This document shows positions 7,592 to 15,878 of a DNA stretch of 40,599 bases, piece after piece. The notes beneath the pieces were generated by a model. The model was not told the DNA's origin. It did no database searches and saw nothing but the letters and a program-made list of their open reading frames with translations. Origin of the DNA: UBA4951 sp963616935. Its GTDB lineage: Bacteria > Bacillota_I > Bacilli_A > RFN20 > CAG-826. A program made the translations under genes and the position numbers. Positions within the stretch are counted from its first letter, which is position 1. Each line of letters starts with the position of its first letter. Where the stretch lies: assembly GCA_963616935.1 (NCBI GenBank), contig CAVEMS010000010.1, forward strand, positions 1-40,599, in the 5' to 3' direction.

Positions 7592-8727
7592 ATGCTTATC
7601 AAATTTGAAGTTTCGAATTACGAAGGGTTCAATGCACCGTTCATTTTCTCATTGGAAACAAAGAAAAAGATTTCATACAACACAAATCTCGTAACAAAAA
7701 ATGCGTAAACAAAGCTCTAATATATGGCCCTAATGGCAGTGGTAAATCCTCGCTATGTACTGCTTTGATGGATATTACATATCATATTGTCGACAAAGAA
7801 AAAAACGCGCTTTCCATCGATAGATATTTTTATGCTGGTAATTCTAAAAATGGCGCTAAATTCATTTATACATTTAGATTTGGAAAGACGATTGTTAAAT
7901 ACGAATATGTGAAATCTTCGCCGACCACTCTTGTTTATGAAAAACTATTCGTTAACGATGAGCTTTGCCTTGAATATAACTATTTTGATCCGAGCCATTA
8001 TATCAATAAATTCAAAGAGGCGTCCACGCTAAACATAAGGGGGCAGTTGCCGCCTCAGATCTCGGCCATAAAATTTATCTATAACAACTCTGTTTTGCCT
8101 GACAGCTCTCCCATTTGGTTGCTCGTCAGTTATGTTAGCAAAATGTTGTTTTTCCGTAGTTTAACAGAAGGTAATTTGTATATAGGTTATTCTAATGGTT
8201 CAGAATCTTTGTCGTCCGTCATAATCGAAAACAAAAAAACTGCTGATTTTAAAAAATTCTTGGATGAACAAGGATTGCATTACGATCTTGTTGAATACAA
8301 CGATCAAAACGGCAACCCGAATTTGGGAATTAGATTTGGAAATAATCGCATACTTCCTTTCGGCAGCATAATTTCGTCCGGAACGAAGACGATTTGGCTT
8401 TTCTACTGTTGGATGCTGAAATTTAAGGACTTAAGCATGCTGATAATAGATGAGTTTGATGCTTATTATCATTATTCTACTGCGCAGGCAATCCTCAAAA
8501 TAATAAATGGATACTCGAACATGCAAGCGATAATTACGACGCACAATATGATGCTTATGAACAATGATATAACTAGACCTGATTGTTGCTTTATATTAGA
8601 CAAAGGCGAGATTAAATCACTGTCGCAGTTGACGAATAAGGAAATACGGCAGAAGAACAATTTACAAAAAATGTATATCGATGGTGAATTTTCGAATTTA
8701 TTCGATGAAGGTCTTAAAAATGATTGA
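7592..8727 (+). pseudogene. AAA ATPase (COG1106/AAA_15-like), frameshifted at a six-A run
   Basis: Together two frames encode one ATPase of the COG1106 type, related to ATPases of abortive-infection and restriction-linked systems. The first frame (7592-7708) gives the typical start MLIKFEVSNYEGF and stops soon after the A6 run at 7696-7701. The second frame carries on from there with LIYGPNGSGKSS (Walker A), LIIDEFDAYYHYS (Walker B, near 8440-8475) and ITTHN (switch His, near 8530). One extra A in the run restores a single frame of about 378 codons. AAAGGA lies 12 nt before the ATG. The context is AT-rich unlike the flanking genes. It could be a pseudogene, a phase-variable gene, a -1 slippage gene (A AAA AAT) or a sequencing error. 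Confidence 0.75.
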
Positions 8728-8743
8728 ATTGACGATTGACGAT

Positions 8744-8771
8744 AAAAAAAGTCGAGTTCTTAACCTCGACT
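8744..8771 (-). terminator. Orphan minus-strand terminator-like hairpin
   Basis: AGTCGAG (8750-8756) pairs with CTCGACT (8765-8771) across an 8-nt loop. On the minus strand the stem is followed by seven Ts (8744-8750). No minus-strand gene lies nearby to its right; on the plus strand there is no T run. It may end an antisense RNA. Confidence 0.45.
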
Positions 8772-8923
8772 CCCATGATTGCTCATGTATCAACGCGCAA
8801 GATGTTATCATCGGTGAGCCAGATCCGTCAAGTCTTTAAATGTGAGGAGGCTTGCTTATGGAGTTATTATACATAGCCAAGTGATGCCATCATTTTGATT
8901 GCACGATATTGGAGGTAATAAAA

Positions 8924-9653
8924 ATGATTTTTGCCAATCCAAATGTCGGCATCACCGTTAGAAGCGGCTGCAAAGACAATTTTCATGCATTTATGGTTAA
9001 AAATGCAGAGTTTGACGGGAAGTATGATATTCCGTATGTCCCTTGTAAAATGGAATTTTCCGATTTGAAAGATTTGATTCCGTACGATCGGACTTATATG
9101 CACAATTACTCTCCCGGAGAGGTTGTCCATTTTTATTTAGACGATCAAAAAATTGATGGCCCAAATGGAATTTGGAATGGTTTGGTCGGCATCAAAAAAT
9201 CTACGCGAGGATTCGATTTAAAAAAGATTTGAAGGAGCTACAGCGGTTATATGTCCAGATTTTTCTTTGTATTTGGATATGCCGTTATCTATGCAAATTT
9301 GGAATGTTTACAGGAGTAGGGCTGTTGGTAGTTTTCTAGATTCTATCGGAATCAAAGCGATACCTAATGTTAGATGGACCGATGAGATAAGTTATGAATT
9401 CGCTTTCGCTGGCATAGAAAAAGGGTCGATTGTTTCTGTTGGCACATATGGATGCTCAAAGAAAAAAGAAGATATTTATCTTTTGGTTAGAGGATTTGCC
9501 GAAATGATCAAGAGAATAAGGCCTTCTTGTGTTGTGGTTTATGGCCCGATTGTCGACGCTTTGCGGAGAATAATCGAAGAATATGAAGTTAATGTCATGC
9601 AATTCGATTCTGAAACACATAAGTATTTTGGAGGACAGAAAACATGGGAATGA
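8924..9653 (+). pseudogene. DUF4417 family protein, frameshifted at a six-A run
   Basis: Two adjacent frames together match the DUF4417 pattern. The first (8924-9232, 102 codons, GGAGGT 7 nt upstream) contains a VVHFYLDDQKIDGPNGIW segment and ends just after an A6 run (9220-9225). The second (open from 9222, first usable starts 9267 or 9279, to 9653) continues with CPDFSLYLDMP, QIWNVYRSR, AIPNVRWTD, FAFAGIEKGSIVSVGTYG and VVVYG. Removing one A joins them into about 242 codons without a gap. DUF4417 has no established function; it is frequent in Firmicute phage-like or accessory loci. The 3' end overlaps the next gene by 10 nt, indicating an operon. Confidence 0.75.
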
Positions 9654-10024
9654 AGTTCAATAGCGGCCATTTTCACAAGACAAACGGCGCAAAGAAGAAT
9701 TTAAAATTCGCGATAGACCTTCAGTTCTTTGCCTCTCTTCCGAACAATGACGATCAATTGAAGCATATTTTCAGAGATGTTGATGGACATTTGACTGACA
9801 ACCCAGTAAATCGCTCAATGCTCGTTGAGCTCTCAACAGATAAGGAACATTTCCTAGGCTGCGATCGTTTTGGCCTGGAATGGTATGCAAAAAACATAGA
9901 TGAGGGCCAACTTTGGGTTTCTGTCAAAAATGGGGTAATTCAAAATGGAGGTTTAAATAAAGTGCCGATAAAGTATATAAATAATGTGGGCTTAAAAAAG
10001 AATATTATTTGGAGGAAAAAATGA
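9644..10024 (+). CDS. Small LQFFA-motif protein, possible phage-derived toxin module
   Basis: A 126-residue protein with a basic, Gly/Asn-rich N-terminus, the motif IDLQFFASL (about residues 24-32) often seen at the start of phage or conjugative-element structural proteins, then a compact domain with HIFRDVDGHLTDNPVNR (about 41-57), CDRFGLEWYAKN and LWVSVKNGVIQNGG. I associate this second module with C-terminal domains of phage or polymorphic-toxin proteins, from memory only. GGAGG lies 9 nt before the ATG at 9644, which overlaps the DUF4417 gene. There is no signal peptide and the function is unknown. The small acidic protein directly after it suggests a toxin-immunity pair, which is inference. 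Confidence 0.6.
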   Translation: MGMKFNSGHFHKTNGAKKNLKFAIDLQFFASLPNNDDQLKHIFRDVDGHLTDNPVNRSMLVELSTDKEHFLGCDRFGLEWYAKNIDEGQLWVSVKNGVIQNGGLNKVPIKYINNVGLKKNIIWRKK

Positions 10025-10025
10025 A

Positions 10026-10379
10026 ATGAAAAACTCATTCCTAGATTATCAATTGATGTATTTGATTATGACTGAACTATATGAAGAAAAGCCCGATGAA
10101 AAAGTTGCTCTTTTTCTATCGGATGCCAATCCTTATACGCGCGACGTTCCGAGTTCAGCCGATTGTTCAATTTATGATGGATACAAACGTCTGTATGATT
10201 GCGAACCAACGCATGAGGATTTCTCCTACAATGTCGTTGTTAAATTTTTAAAAGGAATGAATTATTATCGTGGGGTTTTCGAACTATTCTCCTCATTATC
10301 GCGCGAGGAATATGTGAAAAGTTGTCAAAACGCCATCGGCGTTCATGCGGATTTGCTGAAAAAACACCGGGAGAATTGA
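10026..10379 (+). CDS. Small acidic protein, putative immunity or partner protein
   Basis: A 117-residue, acidic, mostly helical protein with no signal peptide or membrane segment. A recognisable block is LFLSDANPYTRDVPSSADCSIYD (about residues 29-51 in outline, ending in a Ser-Ala-Asp turn). I have seen a similar ANPF...SADP arrangement in unnamed small Firmicute proteins, but I cannot name a family. The ATG at 10026 has GGAGG 10 nt upstream and lies 1 nt after the preceding stop, so the pair is translationally coupled. Position and size fit an immunity protein or antitoxin for the upstream protein; this is inference. Confidence 0.6.
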   Translation: MKNSFLDYQLMYLIMTELYEEKPDEKVALFLSDANPYTRDVPSSADCSIYDGYKRLYDCEPTHEDFSYNVVVKFLKGMNYYRGVFELFSSLSREEYVKSCQNAIGVHADLLKKHREN

Positions 10380-10387
10380 ACGATTCG

Positions 10388-11218
10388 TCAAGATTGAAGA
10401 ATTATTGATAATGTTTTAGTCAGATAATCCCCCTGAAAAACTTCTATTTTTCCTTCGTCGATCAATTTTGATAACGTAGGATCTATCGGGAGTTCCGCCA
10501 AGAATGGTATCCCAAGTCTTTTAGCCGTATCGCTTCCGGTGTTCTCGCCGAATAAGTGGATTTTTTCTTCGCAATGCGGGCATTTCACATAGGCCATGTT
10601 CTCAATCAATCCGACTATCTTTATGTTCATTTCCTTTGCCATTTCAATCGATTTGGCCACGACATCTCCGACTAAGTCTTGCGGTGAGGTGACGAAAATG
10701 GCGCCATCGATTGGGATTTGTTGGAAAACGGTTAAAGGGACGTCTCCGGTTCCTGGTGGCATATCGATCAAAAGGACATCGAGTTCATCGAAAATGCACA
10801 TGGTGTACATCTGGGATACGAGGTTCGATATGAGGCTACCGCGCCAAATGATGGGCTTCGATGGGTCGTCTAAGAGGTTATTCGCGCTAAGTAACTTGAT
10901 TCCGTGTGCCGTGACGGCTGGGAAGATGCCATTTTCGTCGCCATAGGCCTGATAGCCGTTTTGGCCGAACGCTTTCGGGATGCTTGGGCCTGTGACATCG
11001 GCGTCTAAAATCCCTACTTTTTTGCCTTCTTTCATCAAAGACACGGCAAGGAGGGATGTTACCATCGATTTCCCAACCCCGCCTTTTCCACTCATGACGG
11101 CGATGGTTTTTCCGATTTTGCTATTTGGATTCGGTTTAAGTTTCTCGATTTTGTTCCTGGCGGCGCAATCGCTTACTCCGCACGTTTCGCACGAATGCGT
11201 GCATTTCTCTTCTGACAT
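10388..11218 (-). CDS. mrp: Mrp/ApbC-type Fe-S cluster carrier P-loop ATPase
   Basis: A 276-residue cytosolic ATPase of the Mrp/NBP35 family that binds and transfers Fe-S clusters. It has the deviant Walker A SGKGGVGKS (43-51), the ADVTGPSIPKAFG segment, DMPPGTGD, a PQDLV motif, and the cluster-binding CPHC near residue 211. An extra N-terminal Cys cluster (Cys6, Cys10, Cys13, Cys18) resembles NBP35-type proteins and may hold a second cluster. GAGGT precedes the ATG, and a TATAAT (plus-strand 11236-11241) lies about 17 nt upstream of the start. It converges on the accessory island with an 8-bp gap and no terminator seen. Confidence 0.92.
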   Translation of the reverse strand: MSEEKCTHSCETCGVSDCAARNKIEKLKPNPNSKIGKTIAVMSGKGGVGKSMVTSLLAVSLMKEGKKVGILDADVTGPSIPKAFGQNGYQAYGDENGIFPAVTAHGIKLLSANNLLDDPSKPIIWRGSLISNLVSQMYTMCIFDELDVLLIDMPPGTGDVPLTVFQQIPIDGAIFVTSPQDLVGDVVAKSIEMAKEMNIKIVGLIENMAYVKCPHCEEKIHLFGENTGSDTAKRLGIPFLAELPIDPTLSKLIDEGKIEVFQGDYLTKTLSIILQS

Positions 11219-11292
11219 ATATTTACCTCGTTAGGATTATATTCCTTTCGTCTCTTCTTTTCTTTATAAAATGAATATCGCCGCGAGAGTAG

Positions 11293-11298
11293 TATGAT
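11293..11298 (+). promoter_or_regulatory. -10 box abutting the exporter gene start
   Basis: TATGAT ends 8 nt before the ATG at 11307, and no ribosome binding site is visible, consistent with leaderless expression. No good -35 hexamer is found 16-18 bp upstream, so the call is weaker than at other loci. Confidence 0.4.
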
Positions 11299-11306
11299 TA
11301 TCTCGT

Positions 11307-12194
11307 ATGACAAAGGAAGCGGTGGGAGAGCTTGCTCTCGAAACGTTATTCGATTCGCTTAAGGTCTTGGCCTTGGCTTTGGCGATATACGTCCTTCTTT
11401 CCTTTTTCGAGGCGAAATTGGCCGCTTTACTAGAGAAGAAAAAGAAATGGGGGCCGTTTTTCGGTTCTTTAGTCGGCGCTATCCCCCAATGCGGCATGAG
11501 CGTCATCGCCAGCGACCTCTATCTGAAAAGGCATCTAACGATGGGGACGCTTATAGCCATATTCCTTTCGACTAGCGATGAGGCCTTCCCGATCCTCTTA
11601 GGCGATTTTTCCGGGAAATGGTATATGGCCTTCCTGATTCTTGGAATCAAGATCGTGGCGGGCACGCTTTTCGGGTTCCTCATCGATTGTGTGGCGAAAA
11701 AGAATGAGAAGACGGTCGAAGAGCATCTTGATGGATGCGAAGGCGAAAAGGAAATACACCATGGATGCTGTGGGCATGAGATTGAAGAGGAGAAAGAGAA
11801 TAAATGGCACGAACACCTGATCCACCCTCTTTTGCATTCTCTTAAGATATTCCTTTACACATACGTCATTTCCTTCTTGTTCGGATTATTGATTCTTGGG
11901 GTAGGGGAAGAGAGCATCAATTCTTTCTTATCGAGCAATAGGTATTTCGCCCCTCTTGCGGCGATACTAATCGGCATGATCCCCAATTGCGCTTCCAGCG
12001 TCCTTCTTTCTAATCTATATATCGCCGGCGCTTTGCCGTTTGGCGCCTTGCTAAGCGGCTTGGTTATGAACGCCGGCCTTGGCCCGTTATATTTGTTCAA
12101 GAGCAAGAGTCACCTTAAGGAAGCCTTCCTCATCATGGGGCTTTTGATGCTATTCGCGATCATATTGGGGTATTCATTCATATGGATTTATTAG
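11307..12194 (+). CDS. Putative heavy-metal exporter (ArsP_2-like membrane protein)
   Basis: A 295-residue membrane protein resembling the 10-TM putative metal exporter family (PF11449), variously annotated as arsenic efflux or manganese transporter; the substrate is not established. The two halves each carry a diagnostic motif: GAIPQCGMSVIASDLY (57-72) and GMIPNCASSVLLSNLY in the C-terminal half, so the protein is an internal duplication. Between them lies a cytoplasmic-looking loop rich in His, Cys and Glu (HHGCCGH...HEH), a likely metal-binding segment. The start is set by a -10 box 8 nt upstream. The following 50-codon gene overlaps its stop, forming a small operon. Confidence 0.75.
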   Translation: MTKEAVGELALETLFDSLKVLALALAIYVLLSFFEAKLAALLEKKKKWGPFFGSLVGAIPQCGMSVIASDLYLKRHLTMGTLIAIFLSTSDEAFPILLGDFSGKWYMAFLILGIKIVAGTLFGFLIDCVAKKNEKTVEEHLDGCEGEKEIHHGCCGHEIEEEKENKWHEHLIHPLLHSLKIFLYTYVISFLFGLLILGVGEESINSFLSSNRYFAPLAAILIGMIPNCASSVLLSNLYIAGALPFGALLSGLVMNAGLGPLYLFKSKSHLKEAFLIMGLLMLFAIILGYSFIWIY

Positions 12195-12334
12195 AAGAGA
12201 AGAAGAAAGGCTATAAGCCGAAAAGGAAAAACAGGACCGGAGAAGATATCGACATGCTTCATGAGAGGGAGATGGAGCCGGAAAGCCATTCGAATGGCTC
12301 CTACCGTTACCGCGATCATATCGATTCTTATTAA
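12182..12334 (+). CDS. Small charged protein (50 aa)
   Basis: A 50-codon frame with the ATG at 12182 overlapping the end of the exporter gene by 13 nt and a TAA at 12332-12334, 5 nt before the next gene. The product is very hydrophilic: Lys/Arg-rich first half (KKKGYKPKRKNRTGED), then Met/Glu/His (MLHEREMEPE) and a Tyr/Arg/His tail. The ribosome binding site is weak (GGGG 12 nt upstream), so translation would rely on coupling. The tight packing between two genes and lack of stop codons favour a real gene. No family is recognised; the His/Glu content next to a metal exporter is suggestive only. Confidence 0.5.
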   Translation: MDLLEEKKKGYKPKRKNRTGEDIDMLHEREMEPESHSNGSYRYRDHIDSY

Positions 12335-12339
12335 AATCC

Positions 12340-12852
12340 ATGCAGAAACGGCATATTTTTGGTTTTAAAGCGCGTTTGAAGGCGATTTTTCATTTGGCTT
12401 CCTATGTCATATTGGCTTTATTTTCTTTATCCCTTTGCTTCTTTTTCCTTTATTTCGCAATCGCGGGTGAAACTTTGCGGAGCGAGTGGACATTATGGGT
12501 TTTCGGCTCTTTCGCCTCTCTGTCTTTGCTTCTTTATTTGATTTTGTCTTTGCTATCATTTTTGCCGCTTAAGCAGACGTTTTCGCATTTTAAGAAACTC
12601 GATATCCTTTTCCTGGCGACGCGGTCGTCCTTGATTCTTTCCTCTTCTTTCATATTGCCCTTCTTATATTCGCTTACGGATAGCTCTTGGGCTTCTGGGA
12701 TTGCGGTTTACGCCATCTCGCTTATGGTCATCGAGATATTCTTCTTCGTATATGGCCTACTCTCCTATGCGTGGTTCAAAGAAAACCCCACGCGATATAG
12801 CTACCAAAAAGAAAAGGAAGATGATTCGAATCTTCCTTTGGATAAACGCTAA
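12340..12852 (+). CDS. Four-helix membrane protein of unknown function
   Basis: A 170-residue protein with a basic N-terminus (KRHIFGFKARLK) and four hydrophobic helices at about residues 15-45, 48-75, 88-110 and 118-142, then a charged cytoplasmic tail (YSYQKEKEDDSNLPLDKR). The topology suggests both termini inside. No conserved motif or family is recognised. It starts 5 nt after the small charged gene, so it probably belongs to the same transcript as the exporter. Its TAA directly abuts the stop codon of the convergent endonuclease gene, with no spacer. Confidence 0.6.
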   Translation: MQKRHIFGFKARLKAIFHLASYVILALFSLSLCFFFLYFAIAGETLRSEWTLWVFGSFASLSLLLYLILSLLSFLPLKQTFSHFKKLDILFLATRSSLILSSSFILPFLYSLTDSSWASGIAVYAISLMVIEIFFFVYGLLSYAWFKENPTRYSYQKEKEDDSNLPLDKR

Positions 12853-14274
12853 TTAGGCTAAAGGGGAAGTCCTTTTGCCGCTACTCGTCCAGATGTAATC
12901 GGCATAAGAAGGAACGTCGACGAAAGGGTTACGGCCATAGCCGTTTTTGCATAGATAATCGTTGATTTGGATCTCCATCGCCGAAACGGGATATTCCTTG
13001 TTCCATTTTAATAGCAAGCTTAGCCTTCCCATCGTGTGATTGTTTTGGTCGTCGGTGTCTTTGTCGACCAATTCGAACGGCTTGTTGCCTTTGCTGTTTC
13101 CGCCAGAGCCGCAGGTCCCATAGTACGCCGTCGCGGCATATAGAATCACGCGCGCCGCTTCGCCTCTTGCTCCTTCATAGCCATAGGAGGCGGGATCCCA
13201 GGAACTCGATGCCGTGCCATAGAAGCTATTTCCGCGCCCGGAGTTTTCCTTTGAGATCGTCGGACGAATGATGAAAGGGTCATCCGATGGACCGCCATTT
13301 TCGCCGCATCCTCTCGAATTCGGCCAGGTGTGCTCTCTATTGCAGGAGCTCGTCGTCGTTGTCAATGAGCCGGAGGAGCCGCTATTGGGAGCGCTATGAT
13401 AGAAGGGGACGAAAGTGCTTGAACCGGCTGGATAAGCGGCCGCTTTGGCGCCGATGGATAAGCACTTGCTATAAGTGCAGCTGCTTGTTTTATAGCCTTT
13501 GATCAGTTTTTGTAAGTCAGCACGGAAGTCATCGCCGTATTTGGTGAAATCCAAGCCTTGCCATTTCTCGCTTGGCGTGGGATCGACGTTATCGATATCG
13601 CTATCAGCCGAAGAGGAGGCTTTTGCCTCGCTATAGCCATAGGTATAGAACGACACTAAAGCGTTGTCCTTATATTTTTCTTTGGCCCCTTGGAAAGAGC
13701 TTTGATAGTACTCGAGATAGACTTTGTCGGAGCTATAGCATTGGAAATTGCCATCGCTAACTAAGTCAAAGGTGAAAATCGTTTCCTCGTCCTTTAGCCC
13801 GATGTTTGCGTATTCTTTCCCATCGCTTGTGACGTATCCCGCCCATAGGTAGGTGCCTTCGTCTTTCAGCTTGATGCTCGCGGAGTTCTCGCCAGAGAAA
13901 GTCAAGGCGAGTTCGCAAGCGGATGAGCTAAGTTCTAACGTCGACCCGTCGCTTTCGATGGCGCCAACGGAAATGCCTTCGTGATAATACGAAAATTTCT
14001 CTTTCTCGTTTCCCGTGTAAGCGTAATACGTCCCGTCGTATAGAGCGACCATTATGACGCTTCCGGCGCTTTTTATCTCATCGAGCGTATAAAGTTTTTT
14101 ATAGCAATTGTTTGTTCCTTGATTGCTAGGGGAGGAAGCGGATGGATTGTCGCTTTGGCTGATGTCAGAAGGAGACGATTTGTCGTCTTGTTTGGTTTGA
14201 GAGGCGTCGTTTTGGCCGCATGCCGATAGGATGGATAATAGGCCGACGACTAGGATTTTCTTTCCGATTTTCAT
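12853..14274 (-). CDS. Secreted endonuclease I family lipoprotein
   Basis: A 473-residue lipoprotein nuclease. The signal peptide ends in the lipobox LSAC (Cys19). A Ser/Asp-rich linker and a beta-rich region of unknown role (about 55-225) precede an endonuclease I / EndA-NucM domain from about 235. The domain shows the beta-beta-alpha-metal motif CNREHTWPNS (catalytic His315), the SGRGNSFYG segment (346-353), RGEAARVILYAATAYYG and the C-terminal GYGRNPFVDVPSYADYIW. It should degrade extracellular DNA or RNA for nutrients while tethered to the membrane. The ATG at 14274 has GGAGG 9 nt upstream; the longer frame has a non-signal extension and was rejected. Confidence 0.88.
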   Translation of the reverse strand: MKIGKKILVVGLLSILSACGQNDASQTKQDDKSSPSDISQSDNPSASSPSNQGTNNCYKKLYTLDEIKSAGSVIMVALYDGTYYAYTGNEKEKFSYYHEGISVGAIESDGSTLELSSSACELALTFSGENSASIKLKDEGTYLWAGYVTSDGKEYANIGLKDEETIFTFDLVSDGNFQCYSSDKVYLEYYQSSFQGAKEKYKDNALVSFYTYGYSEAKASSSADSDIDNVDPTPSEKWQGLDFTKYGDDFRADLQKLIKGYKTSSCTYSKCLSIGAKAAAYPAGSSTFVPFYHSAPNSGSSGSLTTTTSSCNREHTWPNSRGCGENGGPSDDPFIIRPTISKENSGRGNSFYGTASSSWDPASYGYEGARGEAARVILYAATAYYGTCGSGGNSKGNKPFELVDKDTDDQNNHTMGRLSLLLKWNKEYPVSAMEIQINDYLCKNGYGRNPFVDVPSYADYIWTSSGKRTSPLA

Positions 14275-14372
14275 TTTTCGTTCCTCCGATTGCGACGATA
14301 TAGAATAGCAATTTAGACGTGTCTTTTGAATGCTTAATGCGATTATTTGACGTCTCATCGAGCTTTATTATC

Positions 14373-14400
14373 TTGATGAAAGCGTTGAAGCGTGTAAAAT
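14373..14400 (+). promoter_or_regulatory. Promoter of tRNA-Gln
   Basis: TTGATG (14373-14378) and TAAAAT (14395-14400) are separated by 16 bp. The predicted start near 14407 is 6 nt before the mature tRNA 5' end. Confidence 0.55.
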
Positions 14401-14412
14401 AGGCGTTGCTTT

Positions 14413-14487
14413 TGGGGTGTAGCCAAGCGGTAAGGCATGGGTCTCTGAAACCCACATGCACTGGTCCGATCCCAGTCACCCCAGCCA
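14413..14487 (+). tRNA. tRNA-Gln (anticodon CTG)
   Basis: A 75-nt cloverleaf with 7-bp acceptor stem TGGGGTG/CACCCCA, 3-bp D stem, anticodon stem TGGGT/ACCCA with loop CTCTGAA (anticodon CTG, reads CAG), T arm ACTGG-TCCGATC-CCAGT, discriminator G and an encoded CCA. Confidence 0.93.
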
Positions 14488-14498
14488 ACTACGATATG

Positions 14499-14518
14499 CG
14501 GCCATTAGGCCGTTTTTT
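14499..14518 (+). terminator. Terminator of tRNA-Gln
   Basis: CGGCC/GGCCG stem with an ATTA loop and six Ts, starting 12 nt after the encoded CCA. Confidence 0.85.
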
Positions 14519-14523
14519 CGTTA

Positions 14524-15729
14524 CTAGGCTTTGACGATGGCCAAAACGATGTCGATCATCTGATGAAAATCGCGAAGACTTAGATACTCATAACGGCCGT
14601 GATGGTTGTAGCTTCCCGTCCCAAGATTTGGCGTCGGGCAGCCTTTGAAGGAGAAAGTGGCGCCATCCGTTCCGCCTCTTACTGGCAAATGAAGCGGCGT
14701 TATGCCAAGGCTTTCAAAGGCTTTTTTGGCGTGCTTTATGGCCCGATCGTCTTTTTCCAAGACTTCGTGCATGTTTCGATAGTCATCGGCTATATTCAAG
14801 ACGAATTCTCCTCTCGGATACTTCTTCTTCATGAATTCGAGGGCATTCTCGAAATCTTTCTTCTGCTTATTTAATTTCGCATAGTCGTGATTCCTGATGA
14901 TGTAGTGGCATTTGCAGCTCGCGCTTGAGCCATTGATGCTGATGAGATGATTGAATCCCTCATATCCTTCGGTGTATTCCGGCCTATCGAAGGAAGGGAG
15001 CAACGAATCGAACTCCATGGCCAAGCGGAGGGCGTTAAGAAGTTTGCCTTTGGCTTCGCCAGGATGGATTTCGACGCCTTTGATCTCGATATCGGCGTGA
15101 GCGCCGTTGAAATTATCGATGTCGATATGGGAAGGATAGTCCCCGTCGATTGTGTAAGCGTAATCCGCGCCGAATTTCTTGGCGTCGAAGTGCTCGGGGC
15201 CTCTCCCTATTTCCTCATCCGGTGTAAAGAGGATCGATAAAGGATGATGCTTTATCTCGGGGTGATCGTGGAGATATGAAAGCACGCTCATGATGATGGC
15301 GTCTCCCGCTTTATCGTCGCCGCCAAGCAATGTATCTCCACTCGTGACGACTAAGGTATCGCCGATATGGGTAAGCAAAGAGGGGAAGTCCTTTGGGGAC
15401 ATCGTGACCTCTTCGTTTAGTTTGATGTCTTTTCCGTCGTAATTCTCGATGATTTGGGGTTTCACGTCTTTCCCAGAACATTCAAGAGCGGTATCCATAT
15501 GGGAATTTAATCCGATGACATCGAGCCCCTTTTCGCCATCTAGATGCGAATAGACGCGACCATATTGGTCTATCTCGGCTTCCATCCCGAGTTCTTCGAG
15601 CTCTTCTTTAAGAACCTTGGCCAAATCCAATTGCTTCTTCGTGCTTGGGGTGAGATCGCTATTCTCATCGCTTTGGGTGTCGATCTTGACGTAACGCAAG
15701 AATCTTTCAAGTGCCTTGTCTTCTTTCAT
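14524..15729 (-). CDS. pepT: Peptidase T (tripeptide aminopeptidase)
   Basis: A 401-residue cytosolic M20B zinc peptidase that removes N-terminal residues from tripeptides. Metal and catalytic residues are in place: SHMDTALE (His77, Asp79), GGDDKAGD (Asp138/Asp139), TPDEEIGRG (Glu172/Glu173), the TIDGDYP segment (Asp195) and GGTDGATFSF plus GSYNHHGRYE near the C-terminus. The ATG at 15729 with GGAG 6 nt upstream is preferred to the in-frame ATG at 15741, which has no spaced ribosome binding site. It pairs functionally with the divergent aminopeptidase C gene in peptide catabolism. Confidence 0.93.
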   Translation of the reverse strand: MKEDKALERFLRYVKIDTQSDENSDLTPSTKKQLDLAKVLKEELEELGMEAEIDQYGRVYSHLDGEKGLDVIGLNSHMDTALECSGKDVKPQIIENYDGKDIKLNEEVTMSPKDFPSLLTHIGDTLVVTSGDTLLGGDDKAGDAIIMSVLSYLHDHPEIKHHPLSILFTPDEEIGRGPEHFDAKKFGADYAYTIDGDYPSHIDIDNFNGAHADIEIKGVEIHPGEAKGKLLNALRLAMEFDSLLPSFDRPEYTEGYEGFNHLISINGSSASCKCHYIIRNHDYAKLNKQKKDFENALEFMKKKYPRGEFVLNIADDYRNMHEVLEKDDRAIKHAKKAFESLGITPLHLPVRGGTDGATFSFKGCPTPNLGTGSYNHHGRYEYLSLRDFHQMIDIVLAIVKA

Positions 15730-15809
15730 AAAGTTCTCCATTCCTAACTGACCTGGTTATTTTACTCTCTTTCGACATTCGTTAAAGCCGATACATAGTA
15801 TATTTTTGA

Positions 15810-15837
15810 TTGCTACTCTTGCCCATAGGTTTACAAT
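15810..15837 (+). promoter_or_regulatory. Promoter of pepC
   Basis: TTGCTA (15810-15815) and TACAAT (15832-15837) with a 16-bp spacer. The predicted transcript has a leader of about 35 nt containing AAAGG, so this gene is not leaderless. Confidence 0.6.
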
Positions 15838-15878
15838 ATGCGAATGTGGCACTCGCCATATATCGAAAGGTTAGTCAT

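Noticed and set aside
8720..8839. 39-codon ORF overlapping the end of the AAA ATPase
   Set aside because: Weak AAGG site and no family; a strong terminator-like hairpin with an A7 run lies inside it, which better explains the sequence.
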